DNA of 64,000 nucleotides from Gluconacetobacter azotocaptans (GTDB taxonomy: Bacteria > Pseudomonadota > Alphaproteobacteria > Acetobacterales > Acetobacteraceae), in assembly GCF_014174355.1 (NCBI RefSeq), contig NZ_JABEQF010000015.1, forward strand, positions 1-64,000, read 5' to 3'. This document shows, one piece after another, positions 44,327 to 53,597 of the stretch. Position numbers and translations under genes: made by a program. The notes below the pieces were generated by a model. It was not told where the DNA came from. It worked only from the letters and a program-made list of their open reading frames with translations, and did not search any database. Positions within the stretch are counted from its first letter, which is position 1; each line of letters opens with the position of its first letter.

Positions 44327-45892
44327 TCAGCCGACCAGCCGCAGCCGGCCCGCCCGTCGTGGTGGTGCCCCGGCGGAACCGTCGGGGAAATCGAGCGGCA
44401 ACATGGGGGACGGGGCGTCTTCCATGTCATCCTGGTGCGGCGCGTCCGGCAGCCTGCGGCCCAGATACGCATCGGACAACGCCCGGAACGCATAGTCCAG
44501 CAGGGATGTGGCATAGGCGGCCACCGGATCGCCCTCCACCGTGCCGGCGGGGCCGAAACGGGTATAGGCGAAGGCGTCGACATAGGCTTCGAGCGGCGCG
44601 CCGTACTGCAGGCCGATGCTGACGGCCTGGCCCAGCATGTCCATCAGGCCGCGGGTCATCGGGCTTTCGCGCGCCGGGGTCAGCGCGACCTCGCCCAGCG
44701 TCCCGTCCTCGTATTCGCCGGTGCGCAGGAACAGCCGGTGGCCGCCGACGCTGGCCTTCTGGGTGAAGCCGCCATGGCGGGCCGGCAGTTGCCGCCGCAC
44801 CCCGCGTTCCCACGCCAGGCGCGAGCGCAGCGGCACGCCCGCCGGGTCGGGGCGGGCGGGCATCCGGTCGACGAAGCCGGCCAGCGCCCGGTGCATGGCC
44901 TGATGCGCCCGCGCATCCGGCAGCGACAGCACGGTCTCGCCCGCCAGGGCGGCGGCGAAGGCGGCCTCGGGCGACAGGCCCCGATGCGCCAGACGGGCCA
45001 GGGTGCTGGCGGCCAGCCGCCCGTCGGGCCGCAGGGGCGAGAAGATGGGGGCCAGGCCGCAGGCCTCGACCCCCAGCAGCGCGTCGATGGGGCCGGGGGT
45101 GGAAAATCCGGTTTCGATTCGCGGCAGCGGCGCGTCGGTTTCCACTGCCGCCTCGCGCCAGACGGCGCGGGCGGTCTCGGCCAGGCCGGGCACGACGCTG
45201 CGCGCGGGCGGCAGCAGCAGCGCGTCCGGCCCGCCGCCGGCATGCGCCACCAGCGTCGCCAGCGACGCCAGGTCGCACGCGGCGTCCCTGCCGGTGTCGC
45301 TGTCGTAATCCAGCCCCATCGCCGCCAGGCAGGCGTCCAGATTGGTCAGCAGCAGGTCGCCCGACACTGTCACCTGCCGCAGCAGCGGGGCGTCGTCCTC
45401 GATCGGCCGGACCTTGCGTCCCTTGCGGGGGGCGGGCTCGGGGAAGGGCAGTTCGCCGTTGCGCCACGCGGCCTTCCGGTCGGCCGCGTCGCGCAGCATC
45501 ATGCACACAAGCCGCAGGGCGGCCACGAAATCATCGGCGACGAAGCCCGCCCCCGGCTGCACGAAGCCGGCCAGGTTCACGATGAAGCCCGGACGGCGGT
45601 CATACTGGCCGCTCCACAGCGACTCGCCCGGCGCGGCCTGGCGCAGCATCAGCAGGCACGACAGCGACCGCGCCTGCGCCGCATGGGGGCCGGCCGCCAG
45701 ATCGTCGACCCAGCGCGCGGCCTCGGTCGCCAGGCGCACCGCGCCGTGGCCCGGCGTCATGCGCGCCAGGGCGGCCGCGGCCTCGTCGTCCCAATCGACG
45801 GGCAGGGTGACGGCGCGCGTGGCGTCGTCCGGATCCGCGGCGGCCTGCGTGGTACGCATGCGTATGCCGTTCCAATGGCTTCGGGCTGTCAT
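44327..45892 (-). CDS. Stand-alone TSCPD-domain protein (class II RNR-like C-terminal domain)
   Basis: 521 residues from ATG 45892; ATG 45859 is possible. The C-terminal part carries LRTGEYEDGTLGEVALTPAR with GLMDMLGQAVSIGLQYGAPL and the YTRFGPAGTVEGDP tail, the TSCPD domain normally found at the end of B12-dependent ribonucleotide reductase. The N-terminal 330 residues do not show the RNR barrel motifs, and the domain's usual zinc cysteines are missing here. It may regulate or assist RNR. An NrdR-like box lies 68 bases upstream. It leads ridA and the GNAT gene. Confidence 0.72.
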   Translation of the reverse strand: MTARSHWNGIRMRTTQAAADPDDATRAVTLPVDWDDEAAAALARMTPGHGAVRLATEAARWVDDLAAGPHAAQARSLSCLLMLRQAAPGESLWSGQYDRRPGFIVNLAGFVQPGAGFVADDFVAALRLVCMMLRDAADRKAAWRNGELPFPEPAPRKGRKVRPIEDDAPLLRQVTVSGDLLLTNLDACLAAMGLDYDSDTGRDAACDLASLATLVAHAGGGPDALLLPPARSVVPGLAETARAVWREAAVETDAPLPRIETGFSTPGPIDALLGVEACGLAPIFSPLRPDGRLAASTLARLAHRGLSPEAAFAAALAGETVLSLPDARAHQAMHRALAGFVDRMPARPDPAGVPLRSRLAWERGVRRQLPARHGGFTQKASVGGHRLFLRTGEYEDGTLGEVALTPARESPMTRGLMDMLGQAVSIGLQYGAPLEAYVDAFAYTRFGPAGTVEGDPVAAYATSLLDYAFRALSDAYLGRRLPDAPHQDDMEDAPSPMLPLDFPDGSAGAPPRRAGRLRLVG

Positions 45893-45960
45893 GGCTGCCA
45901 GTCTAGGCGCGCTTCGTCGCGGCGCGAAAGCCGGATATGGTAGGTCCGCGTGTATACAGA

Positions 45961-45976
45961 CCACTGTATATTGTGG
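45961..45976. promoter_or_regulatory. NrdR-like box upstream of the TSCPD gene
   Basis: CCACTGTATATTGTGG agrees with the published NrdR-box consensus (acaCwAtATaTwGtgt) at 13 of 16 positions, including the CACT and ATATTGTG cores. A second box is usual about 31 bases away; only a weak half-match (from 45930) was seen. It is also 126 bases upstream of the NDUFA12 gene. Confidence 0.5.
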
Positions 45977-46102
45977 ATATGGGGGATAAGTGGCCCATCG
46001 GGACATAGGCGGGAGAAGGGGCGGCCCGATCCCGGATATGTGAGGTGGCGGCCCGTCCGCGCGGGATGGACCGGCGGCGGAGAACGGGGCTAGTCTCGGG
46101 CC

Positions 46103-46471
46103 ATGGCAAATCTCGGCACCCGGATCTACACCAAATTCAAGGGCCGTCTGGTCGGCAAGGATGCCGACGGTCGTTGCTATTATGAATCGCGGACCGCCAA
46201 CCGTACCGGCGGCGGTCTGACCCGGCACGAACGCTGGGTGATCTACCACAAGGGCGAGGACGCATCGGCGGTGCCGCCCGAATGGTGGGGCTGGCTGCAT
46301 CACGTCGATGCCGCCCCGCTGCCCGAAAGCGCCCGCCAGCCGTGGCAGACGCCGTACCAGCCGAATCGGACCGGCACGGCCGAGGCCTATCGCCCCCCCG
46401 GCAGCGATTATCGGGGCGGCCGGCGCGCGCCCTCGACCAGCGATTACGACGCCTGGTTTCCCGAAGGGTGA
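46103..46471 (+). CDS. Complex I accessory subunit NDUFA12
   Basis: 122 residues. The family hallmarks are present: GKDADGRCYYES, RWVIYHKGEDASAVPPEWWG with WLHH, and the extended Pro-rich C-terminus WQTPYQPNRTGTAEAYRPPG. NDUFA12 is one of the few supernumerary complex I subunits shared by alphaproteobacteria and mitochondria. The following mlaD and DUF2155 genes form a conserved alphaproteobacterial neighbourhood. Confidence 0.93.
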   Translation: MANLGTRIYTKFKGRLVGKDADGRCYYESRTANRTGGGLTRHERWVIYHKGEDASAVPPEWWGWLHHVDAAPLPESARQPWQTPYQPNRTGTAEAYRPPGSDYRGGRRAPSTSDYDAWFPEG

Positions 46472-46527
46472 AACGGTGGGCGTAACCTGTTAGGGTTAGC
46501 CAGCCGTCACAAGGGAAGCGATACATC

Positions 46528-47082
46528 ATGGTAACTGCGGTTCCAGTCAGAAGGGGCCGGAACCCGGCCGAACTCGCCGCGGGGTGCGCGGTTCTGGCGG
46601 TGCTGGGCGGATTGCTGACCTATGCCGTGATCGACAAGGGCCACCGCCACGAAAGCGGGTACCGGCTGGCCGCCTCCTTCGCGCATGTCGACGGGTTGTC
46701 GGTGGGTTCGGACGTGCGTCTGGCGGGCGTCACGGTCGGGCAGGTGGTGGACGAACAGGTCGATCCCGCCAGCTTCAAGGCCAACGTGACCTTCACCGTA
46801 CGGCCGGATATCCGTCTGCCGACCGACAGTGCCGCAATCATCACCAGCGACAGCCTGTTGGGCGGCAAATATATCGCCCTGTCGCCGGGCGGGAACGATG
46901 CGATGCTGCATCCAGGGGCGACGATCACCGAAACCCAGGGGTCGATCAGCCTGGAGCAATTGCTCAGCCGCTTCATCTTCTCGGTCACCGATTCGATGAC
47001 CCGGGCGAACCAGCAGCGCGCCAACCAGGGCCAGGGTCAGCAGGGCCAGCCGCCGGCCGCACCCACGGGCGGCCAGCCATGA
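46528..47082 (+). CDS. mlaD: MlaD-type phospholipid-transport protein (MCE domain)
   Basis: 184 residues. One N-terminal membrane helix (ELAAGCAVLAVLGGLLTYAV) anchors an MCE domain: YRLAASFAHVDGLSVGSDVR, LAGVTVGQVVDEQVD, and SDSLLGGKYIALSPGG. The Gln/Pro-rich tail is unstructured. MlaD is the periplasmic ring of the retrograde phospholipid ABC system; its MlaE and MlaF partners are not in this window. The stop overlaps the next start (ATGA). Confidence 0.9.
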   Translation: MVTAVPVRRGRNPAELAAGCAVLAVLGGLLTYAVIDKGHRHESGYRLAASFAHVDGLSVGSDVRLAGVTVGQVVDEQVDPASFKANVTFTVRPDIRLPTDSAAIITSDSLLGGKYIALSPGGNDAMLHPGATITETQGSISLEQLLSRFIFSVTDSMTRANQQRANQGQGQQGQPPAAPTGGQP

Positions 47083-47300
47083 GCGACTCCCTTCCGGCCG
47101 CGCCCGCAATCTGGCGGCAGGCGGACGGCAGCCCGGTCTCCTGCCAGGACAAGATCCGGGTCCTGACCGAGAATTACGCCGAATTGTGCGACGTCATGCG
47201 CGACACGTTCGAGGACGCGGTGCTGATCGGCGTCGACGAGGCGGAAATGAAGCGCGTCATCATGGAGGTCGCGGCCGCATTGCGAAGCCCGAAATCGTGA
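47079..47300 (+). CDS. Small conserved-type protein coupled to mlaD
   Basis: 73 residues, soluble, mostly helical in the second half (YAELCDVMRDTFEDAVLIGV, DEAEMKRVIMEVAAAL). It overlaps mlaD by ATGA and the next gene by GTGA, so translation of all three is coupled. No function was recognised. Confidence 0.72.
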   Translation: MSDSLPAAPAIWRQADGSPVSCQDKIRVLTENYAELCDVMRDTFEDAVLIGVDEAEMKRVIMEVAAALRSPKS

Positions 47301-48196
47301 CGCGCCGCGCGATGCGGCACGCGGCCCTGACCCTGCCCGCTCTTCTGTCCGTCGCCGCCCTTCCGCTGTCCCCGGCCCGGGCCGCCGAGATCGTGACGCC
47401 GCCGCCGGTCTATCCCGCCGACACCTGGCAGGGACGATCGGTCGCGACGCTGCGCGTGCTGGACCGGCTGGACTCCCGCGTCCAGATCCTGACGGTTCCG
47501 GTCGGGCAGGACGCGACGTTCAAGGCGCTGTCGATCCATGTCGGCGCCTGCCGTGACCGGCCGGCCGGCCTGGTCCCGGATGCGGCCGGATGGCTGTCGG
47601 TGCGTGACACCCATCTGGGCGGGGCCGGATTCGACGGCTGGATGCTGTCGGGCGAACCGTTCGTGGGCGTGTTTGAAAACCCGCTGTATGACGTGCGGAT
47701 GCTGGGCTGTGCGGGCGACATGGTCGCCCCGGTGCCGCCGCCGCTGACCGCGCCCGAGGCTGAATCCGGCGCGCCGCCCGACGGGGGAGTGCCGGGCGGC
47801 ACCCCGGCACCCGGGGCAACGCCCCCGGGGACCGCATCGGTGGGGCCGGCCACGGGCTCCGCGCCCGGGACGCCGGTATCGCCCCCGCCGGTACCCTCTG
47901 CGCCCATGCCGCCAGCACAGCAAGCGCGGGCCCCTTCGTCGCAGGCGCCCGCCTCGTCGCCCATGCCGTTGACGTCGCCGGTTGCATCCGGGAGCGTTGC
48001 GGGCCAGCATGTTCCCTTGCCGCCGCCCGTGCCGACCATGACGGACGGGGGTGGGTCGGCGCCGCTGTCGCTGTTGCCGGAGCCTCTTCCGCCGGCCGGA
48101 CAGGCGCCCACGGCGGCCTCTCCGCCGGTGCCGCCCGGATATTCCCGTCCGGATCAGGCGCAACCGGGACAGCCCCAGTCGCTTTTGCCCCCTTAA
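47297..48196 (+). CDS. DUF2155-family exported protein
   Basis: 299 residues from GTG 47297, which overlaps the previous stop. A signal peptide ends SPARAAEI. The DUF2155 domain (about 30-140) shows ATLRVLDRLDSRVQILTVPV, FKALSIHVGACRDRP and GWMLSGEPFVGVFENPLYDV with MLGC. The remaining 150 residues are a Pro/Ala/Gly tail, longer than in most family members and rich in PPP runs that would depend on EF-P. The function is unknown. Confidence 0.83.
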   Translation: MTRRAMRHAALTLPALLSVAALPLSPARAAEIVTPPPVYPADTWQGRSVATLRVLDRLDSRVQILTVPVGQDATFKALSIHVGACRDRPAGLVPDAAGWLSVRDTHLGGAGFDGWMLSGEPFVGVFENPLYDVRMLGCAGDMVAPVPPPLTAPEAESGAPPDGGVPGGTPAPGATPPGTASVGPATGSAPGTPVSPPPVPSAPMPPAQQARAPSSQAPASSPMPLTSPVASGSVAGQHVPLPPPVPTMTDGGGSAPLSLLPEPLPPAGQAPTAASPPVPPGYSRPDQAQPGQPQSLLPP

Positions 48197-48254
48197 GGGG
48201 CGAGCCCGCGCGCGGCGCGGGCAGCCTGCGCCGATCGACTTCAAGGAGGTGAGA

Positions 48255-49019
48255 ATGGCCACGACCCCGACAGAATATGCCGGTCCGGCCGGCCGGTTCA
48301 TGCCGCCGCCCGGCGAAGCGGCGCTGCTGCTGGATTTCGACGGGACGCTGGTGGATATCGCGCCCACCCCGGAATCGGTGGTGGTGACGGCCGGCCTGCT
48401 GGACGTCCTGCGGCGGCTGCGCACCAAGTGCGGCGACGCGCTGGCCGTGATCTCGGGCCGGGGGGTCGACCAGATCGACCATTTCCTGGGCGACGTGCCC
48501 TTCGCCGTGGCGGGCGAGCACGGGATTGCCGTGCGACACCGGCCGGACGGGCCGGTCGTGCGCGCCGACCTGCCCGCGGTCCCCCCTGAATGGCTGCATC
48601 GGGCCGAGACCCTGGCGGCCGGCTATCCTGGCGTGCGGATCGAACGCAAGGTGGCGGGCTTCGTGCTGCATTACCGCGCGGCGCCCGAGGCCGCAGACGC
48701 GCTGCTGGACGCGGCGCAGGGCTGGGTCGAGGCCAGCGGGGGCGTCTTTCACATCCAGGCGGCGAAGATGGCGTGGGAAATCCGCCCCGAGGGCGTGGAC
48801 AAGGGCCATGCGGTGGCGGCCCTGATGCAGTCGCCGCCCTTCGCCGGGCGGCACCCCATCTTCGTCGGCGACGACATCACGGACGAGGACGGGATCCGCG
48901 CCGCCGTGGCGCTGGGGGGTGCCGGTTTCCGCATTCCGATGGATTTTCCCGACCCGGCCGCCTTCCGGGCCTGGCTGGCAACCCTCGCGGCAGGAGGAGA
49001 CGACGTATGGGGCGTCTGA
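48255..49019 (+). CDS. otsB: Trehalose-6-phosphate phosphatase
   Basis: 254-residue HAD phosphatase. The nucleophile motif is LLLDFDGTLVDIAP, motif II AVISGRGVDQ, and the C-terminal FVGDDITDEDGIRAA. It dephosphorylates trehalose-6-phosphate for osmoprotection. A perfect AAGGAGGTGAG precedes the ATG. It overlaps otsA by 13 bases, giving coupled synthesis of the two-step pathway. Confidence 0.95.
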   Translation: MATTPTEYAGPAGRFMPPPGEAALLLDFDGTLVDIAPTPESVVVTAGLLDVLRRLRTKCGDALAVISGRGVDQIDHFLGDVPFAVAGEHGIAVRHRPDGPVVRADLPAVPPEWLHRAETLAAGYPGVRIERKVAGFVLHYRAAPEAADALLDAAQGWVEASGGVFHIQAAKMAWEIRPEGVDKGHAVAALMQSPPFAGRHPIFVGDDITDEDGIRAAVALGGAGFRIPMDFPDPAAFRAWLATLAAGGDDVWGV

Positions 49020-50365
49020 TCATCGTATCCAACCGCGTGCCCTCGCCGCGCGAGCGCACGCAACCGGCCGGTGGCCTGGCCGTTGGGCTGCGGGACGCCG
49101 TGCGGGGCGGGTCGTCGATGTGGTTCGGCTGGTCCGGCAATCAGGCCGAGGGCGACGGCGACCCGGAACCCAGCATCGATACCGTCGAGGGCGTGACCTA
49201 CGCCACCATCGACCTGACCGAGAGCCAGCACGAGGGATTCTACCAGAATTTTTCCAACGGCATTCTCTGGCCGCTGTTCCACTACCGCGTGGGGCTGATG
49301 AACTATTCCCGCCGCGACTGGCAGACCTATCTGGAGGTCAACGCCCTGTTCGCGCGCACGCTGGTGCCGCTGCTGAAGCCGGACGACGTGATCTGGGTCC
49401 ATGACTATCACCTGTTCCCGCTAGGGCAGGCGCTGCGCGACCTGGGGGTGACGACGCGCATCGGCTTCTTCCTGCACATCCCCGTCCCGCCCTGGAGCCT
49501 GGTGCGGTCGCTGCCGGGCGCGGAACTGCTGCTGGAGGATCTGCAGGCCTACGACCTGATCGGCGTGCAGACCGACGAGGACGCGGACAATCTGAACCAG
49601 TCCTTTCGCGTGAACGGGCTGACGGAACGGGCGCGGGCCTTCCCGATCGGCATCGACCCGCACGAATTCCGCGCCCAGGCCGAAACCGGCGCCGACAGTG
49701 GCGAGGCCGAGCGTCTGCACGCCAGCCTGCGGGGCGCGGCCCTGGTGCTGGGGGTGGACCGGCTGGATTATTCGAAGGGGCTGCCGGAACGGTTCCGGGG
49801 GTACGAGGCGCTGATCGCGCGCTATCCCGAACATCGCGGCAAGGTCACCTTTTTGCAGGTGGCCCCGGTGTCGCGCGGCGATGTCGAGGAATATCGCGTG
49901 CTGCGCCGGCAGCTTGACGAGCTGACGGGGCGGATCAACGGGGCCTATGCCGAATTCGACTGGACGCCCATCCGCTACATCACCCGGCCGATCGCCCGCG
50001 ATATCCTGGCGGGGTTCTACCGTATGGCCGATGTCGCGCTGATCACGCCCCTGCGCGACGGCATGAACCTGGTGGCGAAGGAATATATCGCGGCCCAGGA
50101 CGCCGAATCGCCCGGCGTGCTGGTCCTGTCGCATTTCGCGGGCGCCGCCCCCGAACTGGACGAGGCCGTCCTGGTCAACCCCTATGACGCGGACGAGATC
50201 GCGGACGCCCTGCACCAGGCGCTGACGATGGGGCTGGACGAACGCAAGGCCCGGTGGAGCAAGCTGGATGCCGAGGTCCGCCGGACCACGGCCGGAAGCT
50301 GGGCCCGCGATTTCCTCCTGGCCCTGGACGAGGCCCCCCGGGCCCCCCCGACGCCCGCGGCATGA
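49007..50365 (+). CDS. otsA: Trehalose-6-phosphate synthase
   Basis: 452-residue GT20 enzyme that joins UDP-glucose and glucose-6-phosphate. Motifs: [68 protein letters not shown] and [26 protein letters not shown] lies eight bases before ATG 49007. Length is typical of bacterial OtsA. The stop overlaps the dsbB start by ATGA. Confidence 0.96.
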   Translation: MGRLIIVSNRVPSPRERTQPAGGLAVGLRDAVRGGSSMWFGWSGNQAEGDGDPEPSIDTVEGVTYATIDLTESQHEGFYQNFSNGILWPLFHYRVGLMNYSRRDWQTYLEVNALFARTLVPLLKPDDVIWVHDYHLFPLGQALRDLGVTTRIGFFLHIPVPPWSLVRSLPGAELLLEDLQAYDLIGVQTDEDADNLNQSFRVNGLTERARAFPIGIDPHEFRAQAETGADSGEAERLHASLRGAALVLGVDRLDYSKGLPERFRGYEALIARYPEHRGKVTFLQVAPVSRGDVEEYRVLRRQLDELTGRINGAYAEFDWTPIRYITRPIARDILAGFYRMADVALITPLRDGMNLVAKEYIAAQDAESPGVLVLSHFAGAAPELDEAVLVNPYDADEIADALHQALTMGLDERKARWSKLDAEVRRTTAGSWARDFLLALDEAPRAPPTPAA

Positions 50366-50889
50366 GGCGTCGCAGGTCCAGAATGCGCGGCCGGGCGGCA
50401 ATGGGGGCCGGCCCGGGGCTGGTTCTCGCCGGCGGCGGCGCACTGGCGCTGGGCGTGGCCGAATGGGCCGAACATGTGCTGGGGATGGTGCCCTGCGGCC
50501 TGTGCCTGTGGGAGCGCTGGCCCTACCGCCTGCTGCTGGTGCTGGGCCTGCTGGCGGCGGCGTTTCCGCCGGCGCGGCGGTGGCCGCTGCGCCTGTGCGT
50601 GCCCGTGCTGCTGGCGGCGTGCGTGCTGTCGGGCGTGCATGTGGGGGTGGAACAGGGCTGGTGGCCCAGCCCGCTGGCGGAATGCCAGGCCCCGGTCTTC
50701 CATGGCGGCACCTTCGCCGAGCGGCTGGCCGCCATGCCCGCCCGCCCGGCCAAGCCCTGCGACGCGCCGGCCTATCTGTTAGATGCGCTGCCGCTGTCCA
50801 TGACCGCGCTGGGCGGGATTTACGCGTTGATGCTGCTGGCGGTCACAATGTTCGTCCTCGGCCGCGACCGAAGAACAGGCTCACGATGA
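50362..50889 (+). CDS. Disulfide bond formation protein DsbB
   Basis: 175 residues with four membrane helices. The quinone-side pair is in [15 protein letters not shown] and the periplasmic pair in LAECQAPVF and AKPCDAP. It re-oxidises DsbA using ubiquinone. The ATG overlaps the otsA stop, so it belongs to the ots transcript. Its 3' end overlaps the convergent DUF1328 gene by 47 bases. Confidence 0.88.
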   Translation: MRRRRSRMRGRAAMGAGPGLVLAGGGALALGVAEWAEHVLGMVPCGLCLWERWPYRLLLVLGLLAAAFPPARRWPLRLCVPVLLAACVLSGVHVGVEQGWWPSPLAECQAPVFHGGTFAERLAAMPARPAKPCDAPAYLLDALPLSMTALGGIYALMLLAVTMFVLGRDRRTGSR

Positions 50890-51019
50890 ACAGCACCAAG
50901 AAAATGAAGAACAGGATCTTGCCGATATAGGCAAAGTCCGCGGCGACGCCGCCGAAGCCGAATACGGCCGCGACCAGCGCAAGGACGAGGAAGATCAGCG
51001 TCCAGCGTAACAGGTCCAT
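50843..51019 (-). CDS. DUF1328 (YtjA-like) small membrane protein
   Basis: 58 residues: [40 protein letters not shown], then [17 protein letters not shown]. Two membrane helices separated by a GGVA turn are the YtjA/DUF1328 pattern. AAGGA lies seven bases upstream of ATG 51019. The function is unknown; relatives respond to stress. It is convergent and overlaps the dsbB C-terminus antisense. Confidence 0.9.
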   Translation of the reverse strand: MDLLRWTLIFLVLALVAAVFGFGGVAADFAYIGKILFFIFLVLFIVSLFFGRGRGRTL

Positions 51020-51190
51020 GGGATAATCCTTCCGAATTGCGTACCGCGCGCGCGGTCGCCCCGCCGCGACAAGGGGTGCCCGGCGATCACAGTTTCAATG
51101 CGCGGCGGCCCGCAGGGTTGCTTCCGCTGTCCGGGCGGGTCATGTCATCGAAGGGTCCCGTCCCCAGAAACAACAGGCGAGTGGCGTATC

Positions 51191-53248
51191 GTGTCCGATT
51201 TCCGGTCCCTCTACCGTCATGGCTTCGCGCGGGTCGCGGGCTGCACCCTGCCGGTGGCGCTGGCCGATCCGCAGACCAACGTCGCGCGGATGGGGGACAT
51301 GGTGCATGCCTGCCATACCGACGGCGTGGCGCTGGCGGTGTTTCCCGAACTGGGTGTATCCGGATACGCCATCGAGGACCTGCGCCAGCAGGACGTTCTG
51401 CTGGACGAGGTCGGGCGCGCACTGGCCCGCCTGGCCGAGATCACGGCGGATCTGACGCCGGTGGTGGTGGCGGGCGCGCCGCTGCGCCATGGCGATTCGC
51501 TGTACAATTGCGCCGTCGTGCTGCATCGCGGCACCGTGCTGGGCGTGGTGCCCAAGAGCTACCTGCCCAATTACCGCGAATTCTACGAGGCGCGTCATTT
51601 TACCTCGGGCGTCGGGCAGCGGGGCGGGATGATCCACGTCGCCGGCCAGACCGCCCCGTTCGGCACCGACCTGCTGTTCGAGGCCGAGGACGTGCCCGGC
51701 CTGGTGATCGGGGTGGAGATCTGCGAGGATTTGTGGGTGCCCGCCCCCCCCAGTACCGATGCGACCCTGGCGGGGGCGATGGTCATCGCCAACCTCTCCG
51801 CCAGCGATATCACGGTGGGCAAGGCCGATACGCGGCACCTGCTCTGCCGGTCGCAATCGGCGCGCTGCCTGTGCGCCTATGTCTATGCCGCCGCCGGCGA
51901 GGGCGAATCGACGACCGACGTGGCGTGGGACGGCCAGGTGTCGATCTTCGAGAACGGCGAACTGCTGGCCGAGACCGTGCGCTTTCCCCAGGGCCCCCAC
52001 CGGGCGGTGGCGGATATCGACCTCGACCTGCTGCGGCAGGACCGCGCGCGGATGGGTACCTTCGCCGACAACCGGGTCGCCCGGTCGAAGGACGTAGGGC
52101 CGGACGGGGGCTGGCGGCGGATCGGCTTCGCGCTGTCGCCGCCGCCGGGCGACCTGGGCCTGCGGCGGCGCATCGAACGCTTTCCCTTCGTGCCCGCCGA
52201 CCCCGCGCGGCTGGAACAGGATTGCTACGAGGCATGGACGATCCAGGTTTCGGCGCTCAAGCAGCGGCTGGCCGAAACGGGCGCGCGCCGGATGGTGATC
52301 GGCGTGTCCGGCGGGCTGGATTCGACGCAGGCGCTGCTGGTGGCCGTCCGCGCGGCCGACGAGTTGGGCCTGGGGCGGGACGCGGTGCTGGGCTACACCA
52401 TGCCGGGATTCGGCACCAGCGCCGGCACGCAGTCCAACGCCATGGCCCTGATGCGCGCGCTGGGCGTATCGGCGACGGAACTGGATATCCGCCCCACCGC
52501 GCGCCTGATGTTGCAGGAAATGGGTCACCCCTTCGCCAGCGGCGCCGCGCAGTACGACGTGACGTTCGAGAACGTGCAGGCCGGCCTGCGGACCGATTTC
52601 CTGTTCCGGCTGGCCAACCAGCACGGCGGCCTCGTGATCGGTACCGGCGACCTGTCGGAACTGGCGCTGGGCTGGTGCACCTATGGCGTCGGCGACCAGA
52701 TGTCGCATTACAACGTCAATGCCGGCCTGCCCAAGACGCTGATCCAGCATCTGATCCGCTGGGTCATTTCCGCGCGCCGGGTGGACGACGCGGCCTGCGA
52801 CATCCTGACCGCCATCCTGGCGACCGAGATTTCGCCCGAACTGGTCCCGGCGGGCGAAGACCAGGCGTTGCAGAGCACCGAGGCCCGGATCGGCCCCTAC
52901 GCCTTGCAGGATTTCACGCTGTTCTATGTCCTGCGCTACGGCTTCCGCCCCTCGCGCATCGCCTTCATGGCCGAAATCGCCTGGAAGGACGCGGCCGTCG
53001 GCGCCTGGCCGCCGGGCTTCCCCGCAGACCGGCGCATGGCCTACGACCTGCCGACCATCCGTCACTGGCTGGGGGTGTTCCTGGCGCGCTTCTTCGGCTT
53101 CAGTCAGTTCAAGCGCTCGGCGGTGCCGAACGGGCCGAAGGTTGTGGCCGGCGGCGCGCTGTCGCCCCGCGGCGACTGGCGTGCGCCGTCGGATGGTAAC
53201 GCCCGGATCTGGCTGACCGAACTGGAACGCAACGTGCCGCGGGCGTAG
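51191..53248 (+). CDS. nadE: Glutamine-hydrolysing NAD+ synthetase
   Basis: 685 residues from GTG 51191. The N-terminal glutaminase is nitrilase-like: Glu in [11 protein letters not shown], Lys in [13 protein letters not shown], Cys in [10 protein letters not shown]. The C-terminal synthetase has the PP-loop [35 protein letters not shown] and a closing helical region. It makes NAD+ from deamido-NAD+. Length matches the long two-domain form. A direct repeat (53249) begins at the base after its stop. Confidence 0.95.
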   Translation: MSDFRSLYRHGFARVAGCTLPVALADPQTNVARMGDMVHACHTDGVALAVFPELGVSGYAIEDLRQQDVLLDEVGRALARLAEITADLTPVVVAGAPLRHGDSLYNCAVVLHRGTVLGVVPKSYLPNYREFYEARHFTSGVGQRGGMIHVAGQTAPFGTDLLFEAEDVPGLVIGVEICEDLWVPAPPSTDATLAGAMVIANLSASDITVGKADTRHLLCRSQSARCLCAYVYAAAGEGESTTDVAWDGQVSIFENGELLAETVRFPQGPHRAVADIDLDLLRQDRARMGTFADNRVARSKDVGPDGGWRRIGFALSPPPGDLGLRRRIERFPFVPADPARLEQDCYEAWTIQVSALKQRLAETGARRMVIGVSGGLDSTQALLVAVRAADELGLGRDAVLGYTMPGFGTSAGTQSNAMALMRALGVSATELDIRPTARLMLQEMGHPFASGAAQYDVTFENVQAGLRTDFLFRLANQHGGLVIGTGDLSELALGWCTYGVGDQMSHYNVNAGLPKTLIQHLIRWVISARRVDDAACDILTAILATEISPELVPAGEDQALQSTEARIGPYALQDFTLFYVLRYGFRPSRIAFMAEIAWKDAAVGAWPPGFPADRRMAYDLPTIRHWLGVFLARFFGFSQFKRSAVPNGPKVVAGGALSPRGDWRAPSDGNARIWLTELERNVPRA

Positions 53249-53374
53249 GGCGGGGCAAAGGAAGGTCGGGATATGCTCTTTGGTGGGTCAAGGGCGACGT
53301 CCCCTGTGCGTGAAGGCAATGCTGTTTATGCCGTTTGCAAACACGGCTGATTGGGATGGGGCTGCCGGTCCGCT
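53249..53374 (+). repeat. Left direct repeat flanking the encapsulin locus
   Basis: It begins GGCGGGGCAAAGGAAGGT and ends CTGCCGGTCCGCT. It aligns to 55664-55874 but lacks about 80 internal bases (the palindromic modules) and has scattered substitutions. Both share GGTGGGTCAAG, CGACGTCCCCTGTGCG and CCGTTTGCAAA-ACGGCTGATTG. Confidence 0.8.
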
Positions 53375-53443
53375 ATCGGGAAAAATAGGAAAGCAGCCAA
53401 AACCCGAAGAGAGGCCGGGCAGTCTTCGTCCAAGACCTTCTAT

Positions 53444-53471
53444 TTGTGCCGTTATGCAGTTTAGTTATAAT
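53444..53471 (+). promoter_or_regulatory. Candidate promoter of the encapsulin operon
   Basis: TTGTGC (53444-53449), a 16-base spacer and a perfect TATAAT (53466-53471), 127 bases ahead of the DyP start in an AT-rich 220-base leader (53375-53597) that has no gene. No regulator site was recognised. Confidence 0.55.
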
Positions 53472-53597
53472 GGAATCGAGATTTCACTTAATTGAATTAT
53501 TTTAATTCTCGTAGCGTCTTGTCACCGTCAATCCACGATTTATGCTCACAATCCATTATCGGAATGCGGGAATCGTACAAGGGGGAGCATCTGTCCG

